From contig USGM01000006.1 in assembly GCA_900554205.1 (NCBI GenBank), positions 1-64,000 on the forward strand: a DNA stretch of 64,000 nucleotides, written 5' to 3'. Position numbers and translations under genes: made by a program. How positions within the stretch are numbered: the stretch's first letter is position 1; each line of letters starts with the position of its first letter. The stretch comes from an uncultured Lachnospiraceae bacterium. GTDB taxonomy: Bacteria > Bacillota > Clostridia > Lachnospirales > Lachnospiraceae. The notes under the pieces were generated by a model, which did no database searches, was not told the DNA's origin, and saw only the letters and a program-made list of their open reading frames with translations. Below, one piece after another: positions 9,116 through 18,421 of the stretch.

Positions 9116-10010
9116 AATCTGTCCTCCTCTTTTTGGAACCGCAACTTTCCCTCGCCTTGCCGGCAAGCTCACTCAATTTGCGCAATCTATGATTGACACC
9201 TGATTTCCCGATTGGTGGATGAAAGCATTCTCCTAACTCCTTCAACGGTGCATCAGGGTTTTCCAGCCGAACTTCTGCCATCTCCCGAAGAGCTTCAGGG
9301 AGGTTCTCAAATCCATAATGTAGCTTTAAAAATTCTATATCCTCTACCTGTCTGGCAGCGGCATTCACGGTCTTTGTAATATTTGCAGTCTCACAGTTCA
9401 CTCTTCTGTTGACGGAATTTCTCATCTCCTTCAGAATGCGGAGATTTTCCAGATTCATCAGGGACACCGGCGCCTCGCAGACATTCAGCAGATCTACGAT
9501 GCCTGCCCCCTCTTTCAGATAGACCACATAATACTTCTTGCGCAGAATGATCTTGGATTCAATATCAAAATCCCCCATCACCTCCTGCAGCTGCTTCGCC
9601 TTCGCCTCATCCGTACAGTCAAACTCCAGATGATACCCCTTCGCAGGGTCACTCATGGAGCCGACACTTAAGAATGCGCCGCGCAAAAATGCCCTTTTAC
9701 AGCAGGAATTCTTGATTACCGTCTTGTTGACCGGCTCGTCCAGATTCCCGAGCTTCTGTAAAATGGACTGCATTTCCTGCCCGCTCAAGGCAATATCACC
9801 ATTTATATTATATGTTTTCTTCAATAATGTAAAGCCTTTTCTGATAACTGCCTCATTTTCCGTCTGAAACCCGATGGTGTACCGGTTCTCAGCATCCCTT
9901 CCGTATTGTCCGCAATAATGCATAATCGCGGACAGCTCGGCAATCTGGCAGTGCCTTGCAGGGCTGATATGCCTCTCCAGTTCTTCCTTCACTTCACTTG
10001 AAAATGACAT
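9090..10010 (-). CDS. whiA: DNA-binding protein WhiA
   Basis: 306 residues starting MSFSSEVKEEL, with AGAGG upstream; a TTG seven codons earlier is a weaker choice. WhiA combines a degenerate LAGLIDADG homing-endonuclease fold (roughly 85-180) with a C-terminal helix-turn-helix (roughly 220-300, with LRKLSELA). In actinobacteria it activates sporulation and division genes; in Bacillus it is tied to division and chromosome segregation. The start lies 18 bp after the rapZ stop and the end overlaps crh. The gene order rapZ-whiA-crh is conserved in Firmicutes; yvcK, found between rapZ and whiA in Bacillus, is absent here. Confidence 0.93.
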   Translation of the reverse strand: MSFSSEVKEELERHISPARHCQIAELSAIMHYCGQYGRDAENRYTIGFQTENEAVIRKGFTLLKKTYNINGDIALSGQEMQSILQKLGNLDEPVNKTVIKNSCCKRAFLRGAFLSVGSMSDPAKGYHLEFDCTDEAKAKQLQEVMGDFDIESKIILRKKYYVVYLKEGAGIVDLLNVCEAPVSLMNLENLRILKEMRNSVNRRVNCETANITKTVNAAARQVEDIEFLKLHYGFENLPEALREMAEVRLENPDAPLKELGECFHPPIGKSGVNHRLRKLSELAGKARESCGSKKRRTDYDKEEYPD

Positions 10011-10027
10011 GTCCGCATCCTCTCGTG

Positions 10028-10894
10028 TCAAATCGTCCTGCTGTCTACATCCCGGTGATAAAGCTTAATTCCGTAATTTCCGGCATCCTTCATTCGCTTA
10101 TATAACTCATTTGCCAGTGTAACGCTTCTGTGCTTGCCGCCGGTGCAGCCGATGGCAATGACCAGACGGTACTTTCCCTCCTTGACATAGTTAGGGATCA
10201 GAAACTGTATCATGTCGGTGAGCTTGTCCATGAAGATGGTCGATTCCTCGTTGTTCATGACATAGTCCTGAACCTCTCTGTCATTTCCCGTCTTATGCTT
10301 CAGCTCATCTATATAGAAGGGATTCGGCAGAAATCTCACGTCAAACACCAGATCGGCGTCCGCCGGTATTCCATACTTAAAGCCGAAGGACATCACCGTT
10401 ACCATGAGACTATTATATTCTTCATTCTCCACAAAAATACGGTGAAGCTCCTCTTTTAATTCCCTTGTGAGCAAATTCGTCGTGTCGATCACATAGTCGG
10501 CGTGCTTTCTGATGTTTTCCAGCACCTTGCGCTCCATGCGGATTCCGTCTTCCACTCTGCCGTCCGGCGCAAGCGGATGGACACGCCTCGTCTCCTTATA
10601 GCGCTTGATCAGCACCTTTTCATCCGCATCCATGAAAAGGATCTCGAACTGATAGCCCTTCTGTTTCAGCGTTTCCAGCACCCTGGTCGCATCCTTGAAA
10701 GACTGGTCGGAACGTACATCCAGACCAAGCACCACCTTGCTGACCTCGCTGTTAGGCATTGAAATCAGTTCAACAAATTTCTCCACCAGCGAAATCGGCA
10801 GATTATCCACGCAATAAAAGCCCGCATCCTCAAGCATCTTCAGAACAGTACTTTTTCCGCCGCCGCTCATTCCTGTCACAATTACAAATCTCAT
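10028..10894 (-). CDS. rapZ: RNase adapter protein RapZ (YvcJ), nucleotide-binding
   Basis: 288 residues, full length. The Walker A motif GMSGGGKST is at residues 8-16 and the conserved C-terminal domain ends with GCTGGKHRSV and LYHRDVDSRTI. In Enterobacteria RapZ directs RNase E to the GlmZ small RNA and senses glucosamine-6-phosphate. In Firmicutes the homolog YvcJ hydrolyses nucleotides and its RNA role is not settled. The start overlaps the murB stop by 4 bp (ATGA), so translation is probably coupled. Confidence 0.93.
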   Translation of the reverse strand: MRFVIVTGMSGGGKSTVLKMLEDAGFYCVDNLPISLVEKFVELISMPNSEVSKVVLGLDVRSDQSFKDATRVLETLKQKGYQFEILFMDADEKVLIKRYKETRRVHPLAPDGRVEDGIRMERKVLENIRKHADYVIDTTNLLTRELKEELHRIFVENEEYNSLMVTVMSFGFKYGIPADADLVFDVRFLPNPFYIDELKHKTGNDREVQDYVMNNEESTIFMDKLTDMIQFLIPNYVKEGKYRLVIAIGCTGGKHRSVTLANELYKRMKDAGNYGIKLYHRDVDSRTI

Positions 10895-11814
10895 CTGTTC
10901 TTCTCCCAGCCCAGAAACAGGACTTCTGTCTCCAAATCTACGTTAAACTGATCCTTGACCCGCGCCTGCACTTCCCGGATCAGCTTTCTGACATCCTCTG
11001 CCGTTGCATTTCCCGTATTGATGACAAACCCGCAATGCTTGTCGGAAACCTTCGCACCGCCGCACTGGAGGCCTCTGAGTCCCGCCTCCATAATCAGCTG
11101 TCCGGCATAGTGTCCCGCGGGTCTCTTGAAGGTGCTTCCCGCGCTGGGGTATTCCAGAGGCTGCTTCTCACGGCGCTTTGCCGCCAGCTCCTCCATTCTT
11201 TCCCTGATCTGCTGTCTGTCTCCCTTTTCCAGCCGGAGAATGACCTCCGTTACCGTAAAAGGATTATTTCTGATCGTGCTGGTACGATAGCCAAACTCCA
11301 TGGTTTCGTTGTCCAGCTCCATGATCCCGCCCTCGCTGTTCACGACATTGACCTGTGTAACAATCTGGCTCAGCTCTCCTCCGTAGGCTCCGGCATTCAT
11401 TACCACGCCGCCACCTATTGTTCCCGGAATACCGGACGCAAATTCCATTCCCGTCAGCTCATGCTCCATTGCCGTCCGTGCGATCTGCGCCATGGATGCC
11501 CCTGCCTGTGCGACAATGACGTTACCCTCGACTGTCACTCTGTTCATTTTAGAGCCGATCTGCAAAATCACACCGCGAAAGCCCGCGTCACTGACAAGCA
11601 GATTACTGCCGTTTCCCAGAACGAAAAAGGGTACGCCCACCTGGCTCAAATATTTCTGAACCTTTATCAGCTGTTCTGTATTTTCCAACTGCACAAAGCA
11701 ATCGGCAAGCCCACCGATACGAAAGGTGGTGTGGCTTGCCATTGACTCCTGTAAGCAGATATTCTCTTCCGGTACAAACTTCCTTAATGCCTGAATGACT
11801 GCTTCACTGATCAT
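10891..11814 (-). CDS. murB: UDP-N-acetylenolpyruvoylglucosamine reductase
   Basis: 307 residues. It reduces UDP-GlcNAc-enolpyruvate to UDP-MurNAc with NADPH, using FAD, in the cytoplasmic phase of peptidoglycan synthesis. FAD-binding signatures are visible: GNGSNLLVSD, then GIPGTIGGGVVMNAGAYGGE. PSAGSTFKRP carries the proton-donor serine of type II MurB. It sits between glcK (13 bp upstream) and rapZ (4-bp overlap) in the hprK operon. Confidence 0.95.
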   Translation of the reverse strand: MISEAVIQALRKFVPEENICLQESMASHTTFRIGGLADCFVQLENTEQLIKVQKYLSQVGVPFFVLGNGSNLLVSDAGFRGVILQIGSKMNRVTVEGNVIVAQAGASMAQIARTAMEHELTGMEFASGIPGTIGGGVVMNAGAYGGELSQIVTQVNVVNSEGGIMELDNETMEFGYRTSTIRNNPFTVTEVILRLEKGDRQQIRERMEELAAKRREKQPLEYPSAGSTFKRPAGHYAGQLIMEAGLRGLQCGGAKVSDKHCGFVINTGNATAEDVRKLIREVQARVKDQFNVDLETEVLFLGWEKNR

Positions 11815-11827
11815 TTATTTTACTTCC

Positions 11828-12766
11828 CTATCTGAGTATTAACCCTGCTGCCCCAAAGATTCCCGCATCGTTTCCGAGCTTTGCCAGTGCAAACTTCGCA
11901 CCGCGGCACTGCTGGAACGCATATTTCTGGAATACAGGCTCCACAAAACTAAGCAGAATGTCTCCCGCCTTGGAAACGCCTCCGCCGATGACAAATATCT
12001 CGGGATTTACAACTCCTGCCACGATTGCAAGGCCCTTTCCGAGATACTCTCCAAACCGGTTTGCAATCTCAATGGCAACCTCATCGCCCGCCTTAACTGC
12101 ATCAAATACAGCCTTTGCAGACAGTTCCTCGCCGCGGAGCACGCTCGGCTTATCGTCCTCAGCCAGACGTCTTCTCGCCAGACGCACAATGCCGGTTGCA
12201 GACGCATACTGTTCGAGACAGCCCTTGTTCTTACATCCGCATTCCTCCGTCTCGTTATCGTTCATATGGATATGACCGATCTCTCCGCCGGCGCCGGTTG
12301 CACCGCTTAAGAGTCTGCCGTTGATAATGATTCCTCCGCCGACGCCTGTGCCGAGCGTGACAGCAACCATGTTGTTATAGCCCTTGCCGCCGCCCTGCCA
12401 CATCTCGCCGAATGCCGCCGCATTGGCATCGTTGGCAGCCTTTACCGGTACATTAATATATGCATGAATCGCGTCGGGTATGTTAAAGGGTTCCCAACCG
12501 ATATTCACAGCTCCTCCGACCAGCGTGCCGTTGTCGTCCACTGCTCCCGGTGCGCCGAGTCCGATGCCCGCCAGTTCCTCCTCTTTGATTCCCTTTTCGT
12601 CCATCTTTGCAAGGATGCTCTTCGCAATATCCGGCAAAATGGCTTCTCCCTTGTTCGCCTTGTTGGTCGGGATCTCCCACTTGTCCAGAACGTTTCCTTC
12701 CTTGTCAAACAGACCGAGCTTTACTGTGGTTCCCCCCACATCAACTCCAAATGCGTACTTACTCAT
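11828..12766 (-). CDS. glcK: ROK-family glucokinase
   Basis: 312 residues. It probably phosphorylates glucose with ATP. GVDVGGTTVKLGLFD (phosphate 1 loop) opens the protein; the ROK zinc site reads ECGCKNKGCLEQYAS; IGGGVSKAGD is the adenosine motif. There is no N-terminal helix-turn-helix, so it is a kinase rather than a ROK repressor. GAGG precedes the start. It is the second gene after hprK. N-acetyl-mannosamine or other hexose kinase activity cannot be excluded. Confidence 0.88.
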   Translation of the reverse strand: MSKYAFGVDVGGTTVKLGLFDKEGNVLDKWEIPTNKANKGEAILPDIAKSILAKMDEKGIKEEELAGIGLGAPGAVDDNGTLVGGAVNIGWEPFNIPDAIHAYINVPVKAANDANAAAFGEMWQGGGKGYNNMVAVTLGTGVGGGIIINGRLLSGATGAGGEIGHIHMNDNETEECGCKNKGCLEQYASATGIVRLARRRLAEDDKPSVLRGEELSAKAVFDAVKAGDEVAIEIANRFGEYLGKGLAIVAGVVNPEIFVIGGGVSKAGDILLSFVEPVFQKYAFQQCRGAKFALAKLGNDAGIFGAAGLILR

Positions 12767-12805
12767 AACATACCCTCTCTTTATTTTTGTATTGTATCTA
12801 TCGTC

Positions 12806-13750
12806 TTATTCGTCTTCGTCCTCGTCGCGTCTTCTTGCCAGCGACTGCTGCACACGCGCATACAGCTCCTGCGCAGCATTGTAACCCATCTTCTTCTGAC
12901 GGTGGTTTACTGCTGCGGATTCGCAGATGATCGCAAGGTTTCTTCCAGGACGGATCGGTATATTGTGGCAGACAACCTTATTGCCCAGATACTCCGTATA
13001 GGTCTCCTCAAGTCCGAGTCTGTCGTACTCCTTATCCTTATCCCAGTCCTCAAGTCGGATTACGAGGTCGATGTTGGAGGTGTCCTTTACGGAACATGCA
13101 CCGAACAATGCCTTGATGTCCACGATGCCGATGCCGCGCAGCTCGATCAGGTGCTTTGTCACATCCGGAGCGGAACCGATAAGGGTATCATCGCTCACCT
13201 TGCGGATCTCCACCACGTCATCCGTCACGAGACGGTGTCCTCTCTTTACGAGCTCCAGAGCCGCCTCCGACTTACCGATGCCACTCTCGCCGGTAATCAG
13301 CACGCCCTCACCGTAGACATCCACCAGTACACCATGCACGGAAATGCAGGGAGCGAGCTTTACGTTGAGCCAGCGGATTGCCTCCGCCATAAAGGAGGAA
13401 GTCGTCTTCTTCGTCGAGAGCACGGGAATCCTATGTGCAAGCGCTTTCTCCAGAAAGATCGGATCGGGCTGCAGTTCACGGCAGAAGACAAATGCCGGGA
13501 GATTATAGCTCATCATCTCATCGCAGACTTCCCTCTTTCTCGCCTCCTCCAGATCACTGAAATAGCTGTATTCCACAAAACCGATAACCTGCAGTCTGCT
13601 CGCATCGAAATGCTTCAGATACCCTGCCATCTGCAGCGCCGGGCGGTTAATATCCGGCTGTTTGATCTTGATGCCTTTGACTTCGATCTCCGGGGTCAGG
13701 TTCACCAGTTTCATCTTGTCTATCAGACGGGTCAATGCAACATGCTCCAT
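12806..13750 (-). CDS. hprK: HPr kinase/phosphorylase
   Basis: 314 residues. It phosphorylates and dephosphorylates Ser46 of HPr/Crh according to metabolic state and so controls CcpA-type catabolite repression. The Walker A loop is GESGIGKSE (about 153-161), preceded by the HGVLVDVYGEGVLI segment, and the family signature LIELRGIGIVDI follows. The ending is acidic (DEDEDE). AGGAGG sits 6 bases before the ATG. It leads a six-gene operon that ends with its probable substrate paralog crh. Confidence 0.95.
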   Translation of the reverse strand: MEHVALTRLIDKMKLVNLTPEIEVKGIKIKQPDINRPALQMAGYLKHFDASRLQVIGFVEYSYFSDLEEARKREVCDEMMSYNLPAFVFCRELQPDPIFLEKALAHRIPVLSTKKTTSSFMAEAIRWLNVKLAPCISVHGVLVDVYGEGVLITGESGIGKSEAALELVKRGHRLVTDDVVEIRKVSDDTLIGSAPDVTKHLIELRGIGIVDIKALFGACSVKDTSNIDLVIRLEDWDKDKEYDRLGLEETYTEYLGNKVVCHNIPIRPGRNLAIICESAAVNHRQKKMGYNAAQELYARVQQSLARRRDEDEDE

Positions 13751-13775
13751 ATGTTTCCTCCTGTTTAATTAAGTA

Positions 13776-13857
13776 AAGCGACTCACGCATCCCGGCAGCC
13801 CCGATTCTGCAAGCAGCTCGGGGGCTGCCGGTACCTGTCGGGATGCGTGAGTCGCTT
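13776..13857. promoter_or_regulatory. 82-nt nested hairpin in the hprK leader
   Basis: A 19-bp perfect outer stem (13776-13794 with 13839-13857) encloses a GGCAGCCCC/GGGGCTGCC stem (13794-13802 with 13821-13829) and a small CTGC-AA-GCAG tip. The hairpin begins at about the predicted transcription start of the hprK operon. There is no good U-run after it on the minus strand, so it does not look like a terminator for uvrC. It could protect the 5' end of the mRNA or bind a regulator. Confidence 0.75.
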
Positions 13858-13865
13858 ATGCGTTC

Positions 13866-13894
13866 ATTGTATCACACTGGGGTGGGGATGTGAA
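13866..13894 (-). promoter_or_regulatory. Likely promoter of the hprK operon
   Basis: On the minus strand: -35 TTCACA (13894-13889), a 17-bp spacer and -10 TACAAT (13871-13866). The predicted start is near 13859, right at the foot of the 82-nt hairpin. Confidence 0.55.
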
Positions 13895-13919
13895 GTTTTC
13901 TTTTTAGGAAACGTATGCC

Positions 13920-15800
13920 CTATTTTTCGTCTGAGTCAGCTTTTTTATGGAAGAAGAGCCAGATGTCCTCCGCCGCTCTCCGGTTGAGCTCGGGAATCTC
14001 CGCAAGCTGCTCCGCCGTCGCATTCTTAATGTCCTCAATAGATTTAAAATGGCGCATCAACGCCTTCCGCCTCGCAGGCCCGACGCCGGGAATGTCATCC
14101 AGCACCGACTTCACCTGTGCCTTGCTGCGGAGCGACCTGTGATACTCGATGGCGAAGCGGTGCGCCTCATCCTGTACTCTGGTAATCAGCTTAAAGCCCT
14201 CCGACCGTGTATCGATCGGCAGTTCCACATTATGAAAATAGAGTCCTCTGGTTCGGTGATTATCATCCTTTACCATTCCGCAGACCGGAATGTCAATGTG
14301 CAGCTCCTCCAGCACAGAAAGTGCAATGTTCACCTGTCCCCTGCCGCCGTCCATCATCAGCAGATCGGGGAATTTTGTGAAGCTGCCGTAGCTCTTGTCC
14401 AGATCCTTCTCCTCAAGCTCTGCCCGCTCCTCCATGCCATGCGTAAACCTTCGGGTGAGTACCTCCCGCATACACGCATAATCGTCCGGTCCCGACACGG
14501 TTCTGATACGGAACTTACGGTAATCACTCGGCTTGGGCTTTCCCTTTTCAAAGACGATCATGGAACCGACATTTTCAAAGCCGTTGATATTGGAGATATC
14601 GAATGCCTCCATCCGCTCGATGTGCTCCAGCCCGAGAATCGCCGCAATTTCCTTCACCGCGCCGATCGTCCGCCCTTCCTCGCGTTTGAGTCTCTCTCTA
14701 TCCTGCTCCAGCGTATGCTTTGCGTTCTGCGCCGCCAGCTCCACCAGCTTCTCCTTTGCGCCAATCTTCGGCACGCGGATATGTACCCGCCCACCCTTGC
14801 GCTCGGAAAGCCAGTTCTCGATCAACTCACTGTCCTCAATCTCATATTGCAGCATCAGCTCCCGTGGAATAAAGGGAGTTCCCGCATAAAACTGTTTCAC
14901 AAAATTTCCCAGAATTTCGGGCTTTTTGCTTCCCGACACATGTGTCATATAGTAATGCTCCCTGCCGATCAGCTTTCCATCCCTGACAAAGAATACCTGC
15001 ACCACCGCTTCCGCCTCATCCTGATAAAGTGCAATAATATCCTTGTCCTCGCCGACACTGTCGGTGATCTTCTGCTTCTGGGAGACCTGCTTGACGCTAT
15101 TATACAGATCCCGGTAGCCGGCTGCCGCCTCAAAATCCAGCTTTTCCGCTGCCGCCTGCATCTTGCCCTCAAGATCCTTGAGAATACTGTTGTAATTTCC
15201 GTTCAAAAAATCCAATGCCTGATCGACCTGCTCCCGGTATTGCTCCTTGCTGATATATCCCTGGCATGGTGCAAGGCACTGCTTAATATGATAGTTCAGG
15301 CAGGGGCGCTCCAATCCAATGTCCCTCGGCAGCGTGCGGTTACAGGTCCTTAAGAAATACAGCTTGTTCAACAGCTCGATCGTGTCCTTCACCGCTGCGG
15401 CGCTGGTATAGGGACCAAAGTATTTTGATTTGTCCTTCTTCATGGTACGCGAAAAAAGGATGCGGGGATACTCCTCCCCGACCGTTACCTTAATATAAGG
15501 ATAGGTCTTATCATCCTTCAAAAGTGTGTTATATTTCGGAGAATACTCCTTAATGAGATTATTTTCCAGAACAAGAGCCTCAAGCTCCGAATCGGTCACA
15601 ATGTACTCAAACCGCGCGATCAGAGTCACCATTTTATCAATCGCCGGGCCTCTGCCGATATTCTCCCTGAAATAGGAGCGCACGCGGTTGTGCAGATTGA
15701 TTGCCTTGCCCACATACAGAATGACATCCTTGTCATCCCTCATAATATAGACTCCCGGTTCCTTAGGGAGTTTCTTCAATTCCTCTTCAAAGTTAAACAT
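13920..15800 (-). CDS. uvrC: UvrABC excinuclease subunit C
   Basis: 626 residues from [18 protein letters not shown]; the longer frame to 15884 would run through the ftsH terminator. Domains in order: GIY-YIG nuclease (about 15-95, [18 protein letters not shown]), UVR helical domain (about 205-240), UvrC RNase H-like endonuclease (about 380-540) and C-terminal helix-hairpin-helix pairs ([17 protein letters not shown]). It makes both incisions in nucleotide excision repair with UvrA/UvrB. GGAG is ten bases upstream of the ATG. It lies downstream of ftsH and upstream of the hprK promoter. Confidence 0.95.
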   Translation of the reverse strand: MFNFEEELKKLPKEPGVYIMRDDKDVILYVGKAINLHNRVRSYFRENIGRGPAIDKMVTLIARFEYIVTDSELEALVLENNLIKEYSPKYNTLLKDDKTYPYIKVTVGEEYPRILFSRTMKKDKSKYFGPYTSAAAVKDTIELLNKLYFLRTCNRTLPRDIGLERPCLNYHIKQCLAPCQGYISKEQYREQVDQALDFLNGNYNSILKDLEGKMQAAAEKLDFEAAAGYRDLYNSVKQVSQKQKITDSVGEDKDIIALYQDEAEAVVQVFFVRDGKLIGREHYYMTHVSGSKKPEILGNFVKQFYAGTPFIPRELMLQYEIEDSELIENWLSERKGGRVHIRVPKIGAKEKLVELAAQNAKHTLEQDRERLKREEGRTIGAVKEIAAILGLEHIERMEAFDISNINGFENVGSMIVFEKGKPKPSDYRKFRIRTVSGPDDYACMREVLTRRFTHGMEERAELEEKDLDKSYGSFTKFPDLLMMDGGRGQVNIALSVLEELHIDIPVCGMVKDDNHRTRGLYFHNVELPIDTRSEGFKLITRVQDEAHRFAIEYHRSLRSKAQVKSVLDDIPGVGPARRKALMRHFKSIEDIKNATAEQLAEIPELNRRAAEDIWLFFHKKADSDEK

Positions 15801-15843
15801 TTCTGCGCTGCTCCTATATCCTCGCTCGCCGCCCTTTACAATT

Positions 15844-15879
15844 TGAGACACATTGCGCAAGCACCTGCAATGTGTCTCA
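15844..15879 (-). terminator. Hairpin after ftsH, possible weak terminator
   Basis: A 13-bp perfect stem (15844-15856 with 15867-15879) with a 10-nt loop lies 6 bp after the ftsH stop codon. On the minus strand it is followed by AATTGTAAAGG, a poor U-tract, so read-through into uvrC is likely. Confidence 0.5.
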
Positions 15880-15884
15880 TCCAA

Positions 15885-18185
15885 TTAGTCTATCTTTCCG
15901 TTGGAGAATCTGCCTGTCGGTCTGTTATCTGCCTGCGGGGAGCGATCCTGCGCCGCCTGTCCAGCCTGTGAAGGATGTCCCTGAGCCTGTCCAGCCTGCG
16001 GGGGATTCAGGTTATTTCCCGCAGGATTCTGGGATGCAGAACTTTGAGGCCGGGGCTCGCCCTGACGAAGCTGCGGTTCCGTCGGCACAGCTGTTCCTGC
16101 TGAAGACGCCTCCGCAGGACTTCCTTCTGCCGGAGCAGTCGCCTTATCCGCTGCGCTCTCTTCCTTCGTCTCTTCCGGCTCCGGGATTCCTTTCTCCCTG
16201 CGGTAGATTTCCATGAATTCCTTGCCGGTAATGGTTTCCTTCTCGATCAGGAACTCCGCGAGCTTATCCATGACATCGCGGTTCTCACGCAGCATGGCGC
16301 GTGCCTTCTCGTAGCTCTCCTTAAGGATCTCGACCACCTCTGCGTCAATCTCCGCCGCTGTCTTATCACTGCAATTCAGTTCTGTCCTGCCCTCAAGGTA
16401 CTGGCTCTCCACCGTCGCCAGACCTACCAGTCCGAACTTCTTACTCATACCATAGCGGGTAATCATGTTGCGGGCGATGTCTGTCGCCTTCTCAATATCA
16501 TTCGCCGCACCTGTAGTCACGGTGTCAAAGACAACCTCCTCCGCCGCACGTCCGCCCACAAGGCTGACCAGCATATCCCGCAGCTCCGCCTCGGTGTTCA
16601 GGTATTTCTCCTCCTCCGGCACATGCATGACATAGCCGAGCGCTCCCATTGTGCGGGGCACGATCGTGATCTTCTGTACCGGCTCTGAATTTTTCTGGAG
16701 CGCACTGATCAGTGCATGTCCGACCTCATGATAGGAGACAATCCGTCTCTCCTCCTTGCTCATGATGCGATCCTTCTTCTCCTTGCCGACCAGAACGACC
16801 TCAACTGCGTCAAACAGATCCTTCTGGCAAACATACTCTCTGCCTTCCTTGACCGCATTGATTGCCGCCTCGTTAATCATATTGGCAAGATCGGAGCCGA
16901 CCGCACCGCTGGTTGCAAGCGCAATTGCATCCAGATCTACCGACTCGTCCATTCTGACATCCTTCGCATGAACCTTCAATATCTCCACACGACCCTTGAG
17001 GTCAGGCTTATCCACGATAATCCGTCTGTCGAAACGTCCCGGACGCAGCAGTGCCTTGTCCAGAATCTCCGGGCGGTTCGTCGCACCCAGCACCAGAATA
17101 CCCTTTGAGGTATCGAAACCGTCCATCTCAGACAGCAGCTGGTTCAATGTCTGCTCCCGCTCCTCGTTTCCGCCGCCGTACTTCGAGTCACGGCTTCGTC
17201 CGATGGCATCAATCTCATCGATAAAGATAATGCAGGGGGCATTCTTGTTTGCTTCCTTAAACAGATCACGCACACGGCTCGCACCCACGCCGACGTACAA
17301 CTCAATAAAGTCAGAACCCGTCAGCGAGAAAAAGGGAACATGCGCTTCACCGGCAACCGCCTTCGCCAGCAGCGTCTTACCTGTTCCGGGAGGTCCGACG
17401 AGAAGCGCTCCCTTGGGCAGCTTTGCCCCGATCTTTGAGTACTTTCCCGGATTGTGAAGGAAATCGACAACCTCCACCAGAGACTCCTTCGCCTCATCCT
17501 CACCTGCCACATCCTTGAAGGTAACTCCCGTCTCCTTCTGCACATAGACCTTGGCGTTGTTCTTCCCGACTCCCATCGGCCCGCCTGCTCCGCCCATCTT
17601 GCGGAACATCAGGCTGAGCAGCAGCCACATCAGCAGAATCGGCAGTACGATCGAAATAATGATCTCCCAGAATCCGGAATTGTCACTCGGAACGCGGTGT
17701 CCCTCGATGCCATGCGCCTCAAGCCGCCCTGTCAGCGTATCCAGATCCTCCATCAGTATCGTATAATAGGTCTTCTGGGTAGACTGCATTCCGTACAGTC
17801 CAAAGCCCGGAAGCAGTCCCGGGTACTGTCCGTCATTCTTGCTGTTCTGCGAGGTTTCATCCGTTTTCAGACTGAAATAGATCTCGCCCGTAGAACGCAC
17901 CTCCACATCTTCAACCTTGTCCTCCTCAATATACTGAAGAAACTGGGTATACGGAATCTCTTCCCCATCCGTTTTTCCGCCGAAGATAAAGTTTACGAAA
18001 AAGAGAACCAGAAGGACAACGGTCAGTCCTGCCAGAAGCATTGTTACAATATTCGGCCACTTCGGCGGTTCATTCCCGTTGTTCCCACCGTTTCCGTTAT
18101 TTCCTCCGTTTCCGCCGGGCATATTTCCGCGGTTTCCGTTATTATAGCCCCCACCGTTGTCATATCTGCTGAGTCGATTGTCCAT
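15885..18185 (-). CDS. ftsH: ATP-dependent zinc metalloprotease FtsH
   Basis: 766 residues, longer than the usual 600-650 because both ends are extended. The N-terminus (about 1-45) is rich in Gly and Asn, and the tail after about 690 is rich in Pro, Ala, Gln and Ser. Core features: two membrane helices (about 47-70 and 172-194), Walker A GPPGTGKT 264-271, Walker B FIDEIDAIG near 321-329, the second region of homology GATNRPEILDKALLRPGRFD, and the zinc site HEVGH 486-490. It degrades membrane and short-lived cytoplasmic proteins from the inner face of the membrane. GGAG lies 5 bases before the ATG. It has its own strong promoter. Confidence 0.96.
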   Translation of the reverse strand: MDNRLSRYDNGGGYNNGNRGNMPGGNGGNNGNGGNNGNEPPKWPNIVTMLLAGLTVVLLVLFFVNFIFGGKTDGEEIPYTQFLQYIEEDKVEDVEVRSTGEIYFSLKTDETSQNSKNDGQYPGLLPGFGLYGMQSTQKTYYTILMEDLDTLTGRLEAHGIEGHRVPSDNSGFWEIIISIVLPILLMWLLLSLMFRKMGGAGGPMGVGKNNAKVYVQKETGVTFKDVAGEDEAKESLVEVVDFLHNPGKYSKIGAKLPKGALLVGPPGTGKTLLAKAVAGEAHVPFFSLTGSDFIELYVGVGASRVRDLFKEANKNAPCIIFIDEIDAIGRSRDSKYGGGNEEREQTLNQLLSEMDGFDTSKGILVLGATNRPEILDKALLRPGRFDRRIIVDKPDLKGRVEILKVHAKDVRMDESVDLDAIALATSGAVGSDLANMINEAAINAVKEGREYVCQKDLFDAVEVVLVGKEKKDRIMSKEERRIVSYHEVGHALISALQKNSEPVQKITIVPRTMGALGYVMHVPEEEKYLNTEAELRDMLVSLVGGRAAEEVVFDTVTTGAANDIEKATDIARNMITRYGMSKKFGLVGLATVESQYLEGRTELNCSDKTAAEIDAEVVEILKESYEKARAMLRENRDVMDKLAEFLIEKETITGKEFMEIYRREKGIPEPEETKEESAADKATAPAEGSPAEASSAGTAVPTEPQLRQGEPRPQSSASQNPAGNNLNPPQAGQAQGHPSQAGQAAQDRSPQADNRPTGRFSNGKID

Positions 18186-18263
18186 AGTAGCTCCATTTCT
18201 GTTTTTTCTATGAAAATATAAAAATAATATAAATTCTGTCTCTTGTTACACTGAATCTATTTT

Positions 18264-18292
18264 ATTATAGAGATTGAAGGTTGATAAATCAA
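18264..18292 (-). promoter_or_regulatory. Promoter of ftsH
   Basis: Minus strand: -35 TTGATT (18292-18287), 17-bp spacer, perfect -10 TATAAT (18269-18264). A leader of about 75 nt follows before the ftsH ATG. Confidence 0.75.
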
Positions 18293-18366
18293 TAGCATAA
18301 ATGTGAAAAAACGGCAGCATCTCTTAAAGATTTCTAAACTTTGTTATTCCAACGCATACAGTTTTG

Positions 18367-18375
18367 TGGTAGAAT
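18367..18375 (+). promoter_or_regulatory. Possible extended -10 for the DUF1846 gene
   Basis: TGG-TAGAAT matches an extended -10 (TGn plus hexamer) about 47 bp before the start codon. The -35 region is poor (TTCCAA at 17-bp spacing). Confidence 0.4.
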
Positions 18376-18421
18376 AACTTTCGTATTTTGAAACGAACGA
18401 GAGAAAGGCACGGACAAACAC

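Noticed and set aside
12464..13768. 434-codon plus-strand frame across glcK and hprK, and similar long frames opposite other genes (3281-4297, 6766-7776, 13947-15353, 51041-52405)
   Set aside because: Each lies opposite a clearly recognised gene, has no family features, and arises from codon bias of the true strand.
13776..13857. Terminator for uvrC
   Set aside because: No U-run follows on the minus strand, and a promoter lies just upstream of the hairpin.
13920..15884. Longer UvrC start at 15884
   Set aside because: The added 28 residues pass through the hairpin after ftsH and lack homology; MFNFEEEL fits the family start.
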